A stretch of DNA of 64,000 nt from positions 434,001 to 498,000 of the forward strand of contig QVRM01000977.1 in NCBI GenBank assembly GCA_003439945.1. The letters run 5' to 3'. Below the pieces are notes generated by a model that did no database searches, had not been told where the DNA came from, and was given only the letters and a program-made list of their open reading frames with translations. Positions 22,741 through 33,735 of the stretch are shown piece by piece. The DNA is from Dermanyssus gallinae (taxonomy: Eukaryota; Arthropoda; Arachnida; Mesostigmata; Dermanyssidae). Position 1 is the first letter of the stretch; each line of letters starts with the position of its first letter. A program made the translations under genes and the position numbers.

Positions 22741-23317
22741 ATGCTGGTGTGTTTCTAGACGTGCGCAAGTGGTTTCTGTGGTAAAGCAGGTCAAGATGCT
22801 AGGAAGTATGCATGCCTTTGCTTTCGATATGGCTGTCGAAAAAGCCTAGTTTCTCAGCAACTACGTAACGCAGCACCATCACTTTGGTACTAAAATGACG
22901 GGCATTAAATTTGCTATCGTCAGAGAGTGTTCGTCATTTGAGCGTAATGGCAAAATTTTACGATTTTGCACGTGAAAGCTTCAACATAAGTTATAACAAC
23001 AAATCGAATTTTTATGACTTTCTTTATTCCACCTATTTGTCTTTCGCTAGCTTGCGTTAGGTGCCATTTAGGTTATGCAAGATTTTCCGCCGAACACACT
23101 GGTATGATCGGTTGCTTCATGCGTTAACTGGTTCTCCCGCAAACGTAGATTTTGTACAACTATGTAGGAGAAAATAAGGCAGAATAACGACTTTTCTAAA
23201 TTTCATCCTCACTCCTAAACAAAACGTTCCCGCGTCCTCCCTCCATAGGGAAAAATTGTTTTCTTGCCGAGCTCTATCAAACCTCGAAAGAAGTACTAAA
23301 CCCTCTGAATGACCCTG
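22741..23317. repeat. FB-related repeat, subfamily B copy 1
   Basis: From AATGCTGGTGTG at 22741 it parallels 61512-61960 (shared AAGCAGGTCAA(G/A)ATGCTA, CTTTCGCTAGCTTGCG and GTGCCATTTAG blocks). The middle (TTTGGTACTAAAATGACGGG near 22884) is related to the inner FB arm (TTTGGTACCAAAATGATCG). It ends GACCCTG at 23317, followed by TA, so it is a diverged member of the same superfamily. No coding capacity. Confidence 0.5.
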
Positions 23318-23652
23318 TATATATATATATATGCATACATATGTGCGTATTGTTTGGATTGACCCTATTCGTAATAGAATTGCATTGTTAAACAGGCGTG
23401 TTCTGGAAGGTGGCAAACGGCCAATTAGAGCGGAGCAAAGTTTCGTTTATTTAACCAACCAGCAACAGACTGTCAACGCATTGCATGACAACTCCAACCC
23501 CTCCCAAGAAGGAGTCAGCTGATACGGGAACAGGGCGAAAATCACTTTCATCCCGAAACAAAACTCCTCAGAGCCCATGTTTCATTAGAAAAATATTTGT
23601 TTTAACAAGCTCTACAGTTTCTAGTATTGATCTTCAAAAACTTCTGCAAACC

Positions 23653-23705
<53 letters not shown>

Positions 23706-23910
23706 AATGTGTGTCTTGTTTGGTTTGCCTCTATTCGTAATAGAATTGCATTGTTAAACAGGCGTGTTCTGGAGGGTGACAAACGGCCAATTAGAGCGGC
23801 AGAGTTTTTCTAATTTAACCAACCAGCAACAGACTGTCAACACATTGCATGGCAACTCCAACCCTACCCAAGAAGGAGTCAGCTGGCACGGGAAGAACAG
23901 GGCGACAATC
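23318..23910. repeat. direct duplication with TA arrays
   Basis: The segment 23341-23540 recurs at 23701-23910 in the same orientation (TTCGTAATAGAATTGCATTG, AACCAACCAGCAACAGACTG and GAAGGAGTCAGCTG in both). Between the copies lie an FB terminal fragment (23531-23655, ending ACCCTG) and a TA array (23656-23704). Each unit is therefore [FB end][TA array][about 200 bp], which indicates a tandem duplication of a stretch carrying an FB end. Confidence 0.65.
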
Positions 23911-24305
23911 GCGGCGGAGGCAGTGGCATGGAGGTGGTAACTGAAGTTGGGTTACCGACTCGTAATACAATGAGGCCATTTCATGCCCATAATGATAGTG
24001 ATGATGCGGACGAGGCGACGGCGACGAGCCTGCGCACAGCAAACCGAGTGACGAGGAAGTAATGAAACGATCTGGTTCTCTGCTTGCGTCCGTACGTCAT
24101 TCATACCGGGCGCCGTATGTGGACTAATTCCTCGCAACGGCAAAACACTGCACGACTGCACTTCCACTACAGCTGCTGGCCCCGCCTAGGTCATAGGCGG
24201 CGCGACTATGGCCGACTCGGAGAGCAACCGCTATCGGGGGCACCGTAACGTGTGCCGGTCGACGTAGTAGTAGAAGTACAGGTCATAGTAATAGCCGTAG
24301 AAATC
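23911..24305. other. unassigned sequence
   Basis: Moderately GC-rich, with several short overlapping ORFs and no recognisable gene. Confidence 0.4.
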
Positions 24306-24494
24306 GAGCCCGGTGGCGTGGTGGCTTAAGTCTGCGCCTCGCAACCGGAGGAGACACATAGGTGGTGCGCGGGTTCGAGCCCCACCGTTGCCCCACATTT
24401 GCATTTATGGGGGTCCGTCTATGAAGCAATGTGAAAAACAGTTCCGTCGACGTTAAATATTGGCTAAGGGTCAGCCCGAAAACTTTACTTTTTT
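24306..24494 (+). mobile_element. tRNA-derived SINE, copy 1
   Basis: A tRNA-like head carries an A-box-like TGGCTTAAGTCTG (about 24322-24334) and a perfect B box, GGTTCGAGCCC (about 24372-24382), the internal RNA polymerase III promoter. A tRNA-unrelated body follows (GGGGTCCGTCTATGAAGCAA, then CAGCCCGAAAACTTTACTT) with a T-rich end. Two further copies lie in the opposite orientation at 46118-46308 and 46316-46500. The head does not fold into a clean tRNA by eye, so it is not annotated as a tRNA gene. Confidence 0.8.
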
Positions 24495-24885
24495 AGTAAT
24501 AACCGTAGTAGGGATAGAAGTACTAGTATAGCGTAGAAATTGTAGGGAATCTCGTAGAGTCGAGAATAACGACGACCCGACGCGGCCCCTGACGGCGACA
24601 ACAATGAAACGGCCAGCCGACGCGTACGAACGATAAAAGCACGAAGAAGGCTGGCTAGCTACTCGGAGAAGACGGCAAGGACACGCGAGAGAGAGGTAAA
24701 AATGGCCACAGAAAACCGGCAGTAACAAAAACTCTACCCTGACGAAGACAACCCGACTACGGTAGGACAACGCGTGAGAGATTTGCTTTGGCTGCGTACA
24801 TTGAACTACGTGCGCAGCGTGCAGAGTGATGCAGTACCAATAGGCGCTCTGCCTATCCTACTTTCCTCCTGCTCGCTTTCTTCTA

Positions 24886-24886
<1 letters not shown>
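24495..24886. other. unassigned sequence
   Basis: No gene is recognised. It leads into the TA array that flanks the DD37D element. Confidence 0.4.

Positions 24887-24916
<30 letters not shown>
24887..24916. repeat. (TA)n array and left target site of the DD37D element
   Basis: TA units end exactly at the left inverted terminus starting at 24917. Confidence 0.9.
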
Positions 24917-24919
<3 letters not shown>

Positions 24920-26213
24920 GGTGCGTCAGCTAAATCTACACAAATTTTGGCGGGATACCCAGCAAAGACGGAATGCGTTAATTTAGATCGGTTTGCGTTA
25001 GCAGACAGCCCACTCAAATTAGAACAAGAGCACATTGTCATCATGGACGGCCGCCGCAACATGAGTCCAGAATATGACCGAAGAGCAACCGTTATCCAAT
25101 TGCTTCGTGCCGAGATCATCAACATTACTGGATTTAAAAGAGCAACGGTCTACGGCATTGCCCGACGCTACAGAGATGCAGAAGAGACAGGGCTAGGTGG
25201 TGCAACACCTGGAAGGAAGATTCACAACCGCCGACGAGAAGTGAGGACACCAAAAGTGATCAAAATGGTGCAAAACTGCGTTTTTAAGAATCCAAGTCTA
25301 TCGATGCGCCGCTTAGCAATCAAATTCATCTTATTCAATATGAGTGATTGTTTTATGCGTCGGATTATCAACGAAGAACTGCGCTACATGTCTTACACGT
25401 TTAAAGTCAGACAGATGTTGTCTCAGGCCGCGAAAAATAAGAGGATGACTTGCTGCCATCTCATCCTCACGTTTTTGAGACACGAAATGGCGGGACATCT
25501 TCGATTCTTCTCCGACGAAAAAATCTTAACCATTGGCCAAAAACATAACCCGAAAAATGACCGGTGGCTCGCAAAGAACCCTGAAGATGTACCAATCGTG
25601 CATAGAACCAAACATCCTGCCAGTGTGCACGTCCTAAGTGTTGTGTCGAATGAAGGAGACGTGATGCCCCCACACTTTTTTGACAGACACGAAACCGTAA
25701 CAAAGGAAGTGTATTTACGTGTTCTGCGAAGCGTGGTAAAACCATGGATTGATAGAGTGTCCAATGGAAGACAATATGTCTTTCAACAAGACGGCGCTCC
25801 CGCCCACACCAGTAATCTCGTCCAGGATTGGCTACGGGGCAACATGACGGCGTTCTGGGACAAAACGATATGGCCCCCTAGCAGTCCAGATTTGAATCCC
25901 CTGGACTTCTATGTATGGGGCGTTTTTGAGAAAGAGGCTAACAAGTCTCTACATGCAAACACAGAAGCGCTACGCAAAGCCATTGTCGAGTCGTTCAAGA
26001 ATCTCAATCCGCTAACTTTGAAGAAGGCCTGCGGGCGCTTTTGCGCCAGAATTGAAAGTGTAATTGCTGCTGGTGGTGGCTACATTGAATAAAATGTTCC
26101 TCAGGAGTGTACCTAACGGCACGTAAAAAAAAATTGGAAATATTTGTTTTCATCTAGATACAAATTGCGAAACGGGCTATAACGTTTAGTCTCGATTTAG
26201 CTGACGCGCCCTG
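24917..26213 (+). mobile_element. complete mariner-family (DD37D) transposon
   Basis: The ends are CAGGGTGCGTCAGCTAAATC at 24917 and its inverted near-copy (GATTTAGCTGACGCGCCCTG) ending at 26213. They differ at one position over 20 bp. TA dinucleotides flank both sides, the target-site duplication expected for Tc1/mariner elements. Total length is 1297 bp, in the usual range, with one long transposase frame. The left TA belongs to a TA array and the right TA to TATATATGG. Structurally it is complete. Confidence 0.9.
25043..26092 (+). CDS. mariner-family DD37D transposase, 349 aa
   Basis: A cut-and-paste transposase, open throughout. I take the ATG at 25043 (MDGRRNMSPEYDRRATV). An in-frame ATG at 24947 would start almost inside the terminal repeat. 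Residues 15-43 hold a helix-turn-helix with ITGFKRATVYGIARRY, although the first helix-turn seems several residues short (LLRAEII), as though part was deleted in frame. The catalytic triad is D158 (RFFSDEK), D250 (FQQDGAPAH) and D288 (SPDLNPLDFY). The gap of 37 residues between the second and third Asp gives the DD37D signature, as in maT-type elements. It carries WPPSSPDLNPLD and the mariner-style end. Catalytic residues look intact. Whether the shortened DNA-binding domain still works is unknown. Confidence 0.85.
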   Translation: MDGRRNMSPEYDRRATVIQLLRAEIINITGFKRATVYGIARRYRDAEETGLGGATPGRKIHNRRREVRTPKVIKMVQNCVFKNPSLSMRRLAIKFILFNMSDCFMRRIINEELRYMSYTFKVRQMLSQAAKNKRMTCCHLILTFLRHEMAGHLRFFSDEKILTIGQKHNPKNDRWLAKNPEDVPIVHRTKHPASVHVLSVVSNEGDVMPPHFFDRHETVTKEVYLRVLRSVVKPWIDRVSNGRQYVFQQDGAPAHTSNLVQDWLRGNMTAFWDKTIWPPSSPDLNPLDFYVWGVFEKEANKSLHANTEALRKAIVESFKNLNPLTLKKACGRFCARIESVIAAGGGYIE

Positions 26214-26583
26214 TATATATATGGCACATTTTAAAGTAGATATTTAAGGTAGGGACAATGTTTTTAACGCCTTTGTGACATAAAGCCTGATTCAAAACCT
26301 ATCATTTTTAACGTAATTATCAGCTTTCTAATACCGCCACTGATTTATCACACGGCTGAGTTTCTAAATTCTAATATTATCGAAATCAACTTTAGTTGCG
26401 CCAATCACTACTTCGCGAAATCAGTCGCTTGATTTCGCGACTTCTATTTATTTAGAATTTCTATTTATTTAGAAATTTATATATATATGTTAACCAAATT
26501 TATATATATATGTTAACCACAACTTCACGGCACGGCCGTACTCCACGTCGTCAGATAAGTGCCTTCATAAAAGTGGAAGCTTG

Positions 26584-26587
<4 letters not shown>
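26214..26587. other. spacer with hairpin and short tandem duplications
   Basis: A perfect 11-bp inverted repeat (TCGCGAAATCA) lies at 26413-26423 and 26430-26440 with a 6-nt loop. Two adjacent small duplications follow: a TTCTATTTATTTAGAA-type unit twice in about 26442-26476, and TTTATATATATATGTTAACC twice in about 26478-26519. No gene. Confidence 0.5.

Positions 26588-26618
<31 letters not shown>
26588..26618. repeat. (TA)n array
   Basis: About 15 TA units, with no transposon terminus evident at the edges. Confidence 0.9.
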
Positions 26619-26620
<2 letters not shown>

Positions 26621-27439
26621 TCTGTTACTGTTACGTCCAAGAGAATTTGTTTAGAGTCCCTAGGAGAAGCCAATTAGAAGTAACTTGCTTATGGCATCCC
26701 ATGAAAGCCGTGCTGGTTTTCGGACAGCGCCTGATAGGCTTCTGACAGTCTGCTAGTTCTATTACAAGTCGGCCTTTATTTATGTGTCCCGAGAATTTAG
26801 CCCGAGAAAGCGTGACCGTTGTGTGGGGAGAAAGGGCTAGAAGAAAGTTAAATTGACGAAGAAGGTTTTACGGAGATGGCCAGAGTTTATTTCTCCTTGT
26901 AGATCATTCAGTCGGCTATTCGGTGAGTTATCTCTCTAATTAAAATTGTGTTGATCTATCGATAGTTATCAAATATATACCTGGGGTATTTATGAGTTGC
27001 AGATCCACCCGGGTTGCCAATTCTTAGAGGATCTCGCTTTTTTTTATGAGGAGCTGCCTCCCTGAAGACTGTCTCTCTTTCATGATAACTTCGCGGCGCT
27101 CGCGAGTGCTGGATATAAATATTTTCATGCTAAGGTATATTTCTTTGGGAAAGTCTTCGTATTCCCGTAAGGTGGTGTTCAAAAAAAATTTATACTGAGT
27201 AGATCGCGAGGTCGGAAGTAGTAATAAAAGAGAAGTGCGTGTCTTGCCTCACTTAAGTGGGAGATGGTCCTGTAGAGGACACCTTAATCGAAATTAATTT
27301 GTTGCAAGTCCAGGTTGAGCAAGCTGTGTATGAGTACGTAGGGCGTCTGCAAAGGACGCATAACCTAATTTCACGACAACTGCATAGGTAAACTCGGGTT
27401 TCTTAAGGTATAGCCGGGTTTCTCCCTTCTGTTTTCAGG
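26619..27439. other. unassigned sequence upstream of a LINE
   Basis: No supported gene. Part of it could be 5' LINE sequence too decayed to read. Confidence 0.4.
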
Positions 27440-29115
27440 CCTTTGACTTGGACTTTCCAGGGTCATGTCTGAATACTGTACGAAGGCTTTCTCCAAGGCT
27501 TTCTTCATAAGGGTGATTTTAGCAATTGCCTGGATGGCCACTTATGCTGCTTAACTGTTCAATTTCTTTAGTGGATTACCTCTCAAAGATATTTGAAAAG
27601 GTAGTTAAATCCAGATGCGAAGGGCACCTTAGTTCAATTGGGTTCTTTTCGAGGAATCAGTTTGGATTTCGTAAGGCACGCTCAACGGAGCTTGCCCTCG
27701 CTCATCTTTATCAGGAGGTCGCCAATTCTTTCCAAGACAACCAACTTTGCCTTGGCGTCTTTTTTGATGTTTCTGCCGCCTTCAACTGTGTAAATCATTC
27801 GTTGTTCTTACTTATGCTCGAAAAACTTGGTTGTGATAGCACTGTTTTGTCTTGGTTTAGGTCATACCTAGCGGAGAGGCAGCAAGCGGTAAAAGTAGGT
27901 TGTTTTGAATCGACCTTAGAAGAAGTAAACATCGGGACGCCGCAAGGGTCAATCTTAGGACCGTTTATGTTTATCATTTTGATTAATTTCATTATTGAAG
28001 AGATTGCGTCAGAAGGGTCCTGTACGCCCATCGTCTATGCTGATGATACGACCTTACTTTTTCGTATTCAACCATCTGCGATACAGGCTGATGTACAGAA
28101 GGCTATGCAAGTAGTAGAGTATGCTGTTCGTGTGTTTGAAAAATTCGGTCTGGTGATAAATGCAACCAAAACAGGACTCACGTTGTTTCGCCCTGCCAAA
28201 AGGGTCACGCAGGTTCAAACGCTAGAGCTCAATGGAACGGAAGTGACACTTTCCTCTACTATCAAATGTCTGGGCTTAACTTTACATGAGACGCTTAGAT
28301 GGCATGATCACTTAGACGTTATTACGCCTAAATGCTATGCGGTAATTTCATCTATTCGTCGTCTACGAGAACTAGGAGTGCCTGTCGAGGGTCTTCTTAT
28401 GGTGTATAAAATGCAATTAGTGCCAATTCTTTGTTATGGTATTTCAATTTGGGGATTTTATAATAAAGGTATAACTCACAGGGCCGAAGTCATTCAGAAT
28501 GATGCCCTCAGGGCGGTATTTAACTTGCGCCGCATCGATTCGGTTCGCAAGTGTTTTCAAGACTTTAAGCTTTTAACACTTAGGGATATGTACAGGGTAA
28601 AAATTGCCACGCTTGCATTTAAGATGTATAGGGGAGTTATTCCGGATGATGCTGGTTTTCCTATAAGAGCTGCTGTTAGACGCACAACTTGACGTGCAAC
28701 GGAATTTGTGAGGCCAAGAGCTCTAAAGCAGACCACCCGTCATGCTCTTGCATACACCCTTCCGACTATCTGGACCGAACTTCCCAAAGAAATTCGTGTA
28801 CTTACCTCAGTCGGAGCATTTAAACGCGAGGTGAAAAAATGGGTAACAAGCAAAAACTCTAGTCAAAACTAGTTTCCCGTCAATAGGTTGAAATTGTGTG
28901 AACGGGAGAAGTGTTTAGCAACTTCAATTGCTAGTTTCGTATGGAGTGAGACATATTATAGTATGAAATAGATAATAGTAATGTTACACATTTTGCATGC
29001 ACACTTTTTACACACATGTTTGTAATGCACATTTTAAATATTTTTATATACGAGAACTTAAGCATTGTGAAATTGCGGTTCCGTGAATAAACCTCAAATT
29101 GAAATGAAATGAAAA
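27440..29115 (+). mobile_element. 5'-truncated CR1/L2-like LINE
   Basis: The body is an RT-coding segment (27526-28872), then an AT-rich 3' UTR, and an end at 29084-29115 with AATAAA and a short simple-repeat tail (TTGAAATGAAATGAAA). Short oligomer tails instead of poly(A) are typical of CR1/L2-type LINEs. The endonuclease is absent, so the copy is 5'-truncated as usual for LINEs. Frame-shifted traces (KGDFSNC near 27509) show that RT homology starts slightly before the long frame. Confidence 0.75.
27526..28872 (+). pseudogene. CR1/L2-like reverse transcriptase with one in-frame stop
   Basis: RT motifs appear in order. They are KIFEKVVKSR (21-30), NQFGFRKARSTELAL (44-58), the first catalytic Asp in GVFFDVSAAF (D81), GTPQGSILGP (137-146) and the YADD box (171-174). 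All three catalytic Asp are kept. The frame meets a TGA at 28690-28692. The same frame then continues to a TAG at 28870-28872 with the expected C-terminal block (LPTIWTELPKEIRVLTS, FKREVKKW). A single CGA-to-TGA change would explain the stop. There is no real start codon because the element is 5'-truncated. The protein would prime reverse transcription at the target site. This copy lacks its endonuclease. Confidence 0.8.
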
Positions 29116-30039
29116 ATGTTCCTTGTTCTTAGGAAGCATCAGAGACCGGTTGCGGCCTTAGTGGTGTACCTAGCTTTCCTTTTGAGGATGGCTGATCTGG
29201 CCTTGTTCTGACTCTCCGTGCCTTCATCTGGGAGTGTTGGTTCCTTGGGCTTTACTAAGGGTTGATGTTTTTCGGCAAGCTCGATTGGAGGCCTGTCGGT
29301 TCCTTTGCCTACTGAGTTTTGATGCAGGCCTCCATGCTATTAAGTTCTTTGACATCGCAGTTTTGGTCAGCAGGGGACTTGACACCGCAGTGTTGGGCAG
29401 CAGGGCTAACGGGCTAGGTAGGTATGAAGTGGAGTAGAAGGGTTCACTTGTCGGGCATAAGACTCAGTCGGGTCCGCGCTCGAATATTTCTGTCCATTAG
29501 TTAGCTTATATGCGAGTATTACACACACTTGCTATTCTGTTGAGTAGAAGCCGCTTTGCAAGGTTTCCACAAATTTCCGCTCTCGAGCTGTTGCGCGTGG
29601 CGATGTTCGAACTCCTGCATGCGGCGGTGCTTCAAATCGTTTATATATCGATATATAAGCAAAAAGAAAAAGTCTTATTAATAAATTGTTTATTTCACCA
29701 ACGGCTGGTATGCAGTGGTTACAAATTGTCCATAAGGCATAGAGTCGCCTTTGTTCTTCGGGACCTCCATGAATTTCGCTTTTCGCTCTTCCGGGCGGGT
29801 AGGTGATCTCCCGAGCATTGATTAAACCGCAGAGTCTAACAGGGAATGCGAATAAATGCGGCAGAGAGTCTAGCGGCCACAAATAGCAGGCGGCAGCATA
29901 CAGAATATACACGTATGCGTATCTGTGTTCGCAGAATCATATTTTGTGTGTATTTAATTATAGGCATTTTTACGCTCTGATAACTACATTTTAGACATTC
30001 GCAATGGGCTAAGTTGCCTGTGGCACAATATCGTGTAAA
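29116..30039. other. unassigned sequence
   Basis: No gene is recognised between the LINE tail and a weak SINE-like stretch. Short ORFs on both strands lack motifs. Confidence 0.4.
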
Positions 30040-30265
30040 TGTACCTATCGTCATCGCGTCCTCTTTATTGGATTTATATAGTTTTTTCCAGCAGAGACAT
30101 GTACCAGCAGGGCAATGACACCCACGTCCAAAAAATACAACCAGCAAGGTCGGGGCTCGAACTTGCGATTGTTTTGCTAATCGTGGTTGCCTAAGGCCTA
30201 GTCTAAGTCGTCTAAGGCCTAGAGGCTGGTAGCTGATAACAGGACTATGCCGCCAGCTTCCGCTA
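30040..30265 (-). mobile_element. possible second tRNA-derived SINE
   Basis: On the minus strand a B-box-like AGTTCGAGCCCCGACC lies near 30149-30166, with a loose A-box-like TGGCGGCATAG about 90 bp upstream. The body downstream does not match the SINE at 24306. Evidence is weak. Confidence 0.25.
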
Positions 30266-30384
30266 AAGAAATATGTTTACCCGGGTACGTGCCACCGGAT
30301 CTGGCGGCAAAAACTTAATTACACTCTGTAGCTTCCTATCTATACGCCTCTTTCTCTCTCTCTATCTCTCCCCCTTTTCTCTTT
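30266..30384. other. CT-rich tract
   Basis: TCTCTCTC-rich sequence (30349-30384) leading into a TA array. Confidence 0.6.
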
Positions 30385-30410
30385 CTATATATATATATAT
30401 ATATATATAA
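30385..30410. repeat. (TA)n array
   Basis: About 12 TA units between a CT-rich flank and an A-rich flank. Confidence 0.9.
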
Positions 30411-31742
30411 TAGGGAAAAAATGAATAGAGAAAACTATAATTTCAGAATTCACAATTCTATTCTCCAAATACACATTTTAGCAAACACGCATTTTAGTGG
30501 CTAAACGCCTTTAGATTGGTGAGTTGCACGTTATCTCGTGCGCTGTTGTCGACCGCAAAATCACGCTCTAGAAACTAACACCCGGGAACCCTGTCGATCT
30601 GTTTCTGTGCCTCTAATGTGTGAACGCGTCGCGGCACAACACTAAGAGCGATGAGAGCAGAACAAGATGTCGTGTCCAGTTTACGTCAGCTGGATTGCGT
30701 GTGAACCTTGTCTATCCGTTGTTGTTGTTTTTGTTGTTGTTACAATGTTGCTGTCAACTCCGCCCGCCCACCAGATAATTTCTGCGTACGTAGATGCCGT
30801 GACAGGCGGGGTGGCATTCATCCACTGAGGACCAAGCTCGTGGTTACCGCGTGGTCCCGCGTCGTCCTAGGCTAGTCTTTTCTGCCAAAGCAGGCGAAAT
30901 TGAGAGGTACCTTCCCGTGAAACAATCGTGCCTAACTATTCGGTGTCAGTCACCCACACCGTGAGGTAAATCAAGCCAACTCCTAGTGGGTAGATATTAC
31001 CGTCTAGTTACTTTTAGGCTGCTTTTCATTGTGTTCCTCTGATGTGCCTCGAAACATGTTTCCGCCCACCACTGCCAGGCGCTCGTCCAACAGTGGACCG
31101 GTTCGTGCATAACGCAGCGCCGTGATAAAGGGTTGGCTTCCTTGCGTTGGGTGCGCACGTCACGATTTCAGAGTGTGTCTCTGCGCTGAGTGAAGCTAAA
31201 TCAAGCACTGTCGACCATCTGTATGGAACACGAAGAAGCCCTTATTTATTTCTAGCGGCAACGTATGCCAAACAAAAAGTGTTGATTTCTCCATATATTT
31301 TGCCAACGGTAGACATTTTTGTAGGATCTTTTACTGTCACTCTGTTCCAGATTAACCCAGCTGTACGTCATGCGTGCTTGTCCAGTAATGTGATATTTTC
31401 CTAGTCATTTAATCTGATCTGGATTGTGACTTAATGTATGCAACGGCTAGGAATCAAGGCTATTATTTTGTCGAGCAGGCATTCTCCATTCAATATTTCA
31501 ATTCATTCAATAATTACATCAAGTATTAAACTGGCAAATAGCATTTATTATGCTGGCTGTTGCAAGTATGTTAGACGCATATATTCAACCGATCAAACTT
31601 AACTTGAAAAAAGCACAAACCACAATAGATATGTTTTTCACACAACATGCACAAACGTGCGCAGTAGATTGTTGGGGTACATTAGAATATTCATATATAA
31701 TATATGGTTGTGTTAGCTATGTATGAGAAAATACGAAAAATA
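30411..31742. other. gene-free region
   Basis: No supported gene. A GTT-rich run occurs at 30720-30745. Confidence 0.45.
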
Positions 31743-31975
31743 TTTATCTTCTCACGAACACGAAGATGTGCTTGGTTTCTGTATAGGAGGACTGGTTGTC
31801 ACGCTATCGCACATTTTGTGCACCTATGTCATGCAACAACATGAAAGTCACGGATTTTAGTAACAGCACACTTACTCCGAAACAAGATCTCTTAGAGACC
31901 ATGTTTCATTAGAAAAAAAGATTTACTTTAACGAGCTCTCTCTAATTATCTTCGAAATATCTTTGGGAGATTCTG
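31743..31975. repeat. FB-family outer-arm fragment
   Basis: It matches the outer right arm (CACGAACACGA, GTTTCTGTATAGGAGGACTG, CCGAAACAAGA(T/C)(C/T)TCT, GAGACCATGTT(T/C)CATT) and ends GATTCTG at 31975, followed by TA. The inner arm and the opposite arm are missing. Confidence 0.65.
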
Positions 31976-33605
31976 TATGTATAGTTTACATTTAACCGAT
32001 ACGTTAAAACATTATGGACGTGGTTTACCATGCCGAAAGTCAGCTTTTATTGGTTTCTCGATTTTTGTTGGCCAATTACCAATTAAGAAATAAAAATGTA
32101 ATTATATGAATGTCTTCTGATTAAACCTGTTTAAGAATACAATTTCTAATAAGGCACTGTTTCTCTGCACGGCTCCGTAATTATACAATTAAAAAATGTT
32201 TTGGTATTGTTTGCAAGCAAGCTTTTTCGTTAGCACGTATTGCGAATCCTCAATGCACTTCAAAATCAGCGTTGTTTATAGATAAACTGATTAGTCATTT
32301 CCTTGACAGATGGGTTATTTCTCCAACGAACTGTACTCAACCCTATACTTGGCGCTTTGGCCTGTTTGGAAACGCTTAGAGTGAACTAGCCTGTCTACAG
32401 ACAAGGCTTGCCATAGACACGCAAAGTGCTTACCTAATGTATGCAATTCTCTGCGAACATTCGGGCCTTATTTAATCTGGCTAGAATTATACCTAAATTA
32501 TAATGGTGGACATTTAACCAACTATTTTTTGCCGAAAACTCGACAAGGGTCTCTGGATCCTGAACTGCTTTTGCTGAAGAATCTAACCTGTTAGCTGTGC
32601 ACTGATTGCAAGTATAGGCCAGAAGGCCAGGAGGGCCTCATTGCTTTATTAGTACAATATGATTTCACACAACATTGCTTGAGTACATACAAAGTACATA
32701 GAAAGCTTCCGCACTAATAATACTAATATTTTACTATTCGTAGGCACCATTGCGAAATTACCGTTGTCATCCTATCGACAGAAATGACTTTTTAGAATAG
32801 CCTATCAATAGTTTATTAATCATGCGCGCGCATTAACGACAACGACTTGTAAGGCAAATGGCTACAGTACCCAGTAGGCAACCGTACCTGGATTATCTGA
32901 CATCTTTTGTAAATCCGCTGGAATGGACTAGCTATGCTGCTAGAAAAAACTTACCAACCCCCAGTGCTGTTATTATTGCTTCACTTCACACGAGGTCTTT
33001 GTCGAGACAATGGAACTTTTAGCCTAACTTGTATAGGCTTCTATACATTGTCACAGTAAAACCTTGTGCATTAGCCAATAAAGCTTATTTCCCTAATCGT
33101 TTATTGCTTTGCAGCGGGCGGCGGTTTCTGTCATCATACATATGTTAACCATTTGCGTAAACTCGTATACTACTGACAGTGGGAACGGAATGACACAAAA
33201 TTGATCCAATAAGCTTGTAACAACGTGAATGTTTTGATACCTAATTGTCTACACATTAGTTGCGTGCAATGCAGTGGTTTGACTGGCGAAATTTTGACAT
33301 GAATAAGCGTCGTCGAATGATCCGTTGCCCCCTTTCTAAATGTTTGTCCAATTTAGGAATCCCCTAGATATGCGTATTCAGCAATCCACATGATTTAGTT
33401 GTTTATTTATTTGGGAACCCCTGTATTTCCGCATTTAAGACCGCACTGCACAGCAACGTAGCGTTGCCGCACCGGCCCTGGTGGGCAGCCACATCGACTT
33501 CCTCAGTACGGCCGCTTTCTTTAAGCGATCCTCATACGAGATTAGATGATTAACCATACCGCTGAGTGTCAGCGGCCATGCTGCCACAAGGACTGTTAGG
33601 CAAAC
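31976..33605. other. gene-free AT-rich region
   Basis: I see nothing that supports a gene or a known repeat across about 1.6 kb. Confidence 0.45.
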
Positions 33606-33735
33606 CCTAGATATCTTAACATGTCCGGCCTCGGTGCTTTGAAGAAGACACTTCAGGTTGAGTTCCAAGCCCGTAGGGGACGGAGGATAGTCTAGAATTA
33701 AAAACAACCTCCTTAAAAAATGTTTAATTCTAGTA
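33606..33735. repeat. inverted-copy repeat (partner at 45601-45731), copy 1
   Basis: Its reverse complement lies at 45601-45731 with good match (CCCGTAGGGGACGGAGGATA, CCTAGATATCTTAACATGTC). It contains a hairpin, CTAGAATTAAA / TTTAATTCTAG, with a loop of about 20 nt (33692-33735). The minus strand is open across it and leftwards to 33435, so it could be a coding scrap of an unknown element. Confidence 0.6.

Noticed and set aside
24306..24400. Functional tRNA gene
   Set aside because: A and B boxes are present, but the stems do not pair cleanly by eye. The same head plus a non-tRNA body occurs at three loci, so it is a SINE.
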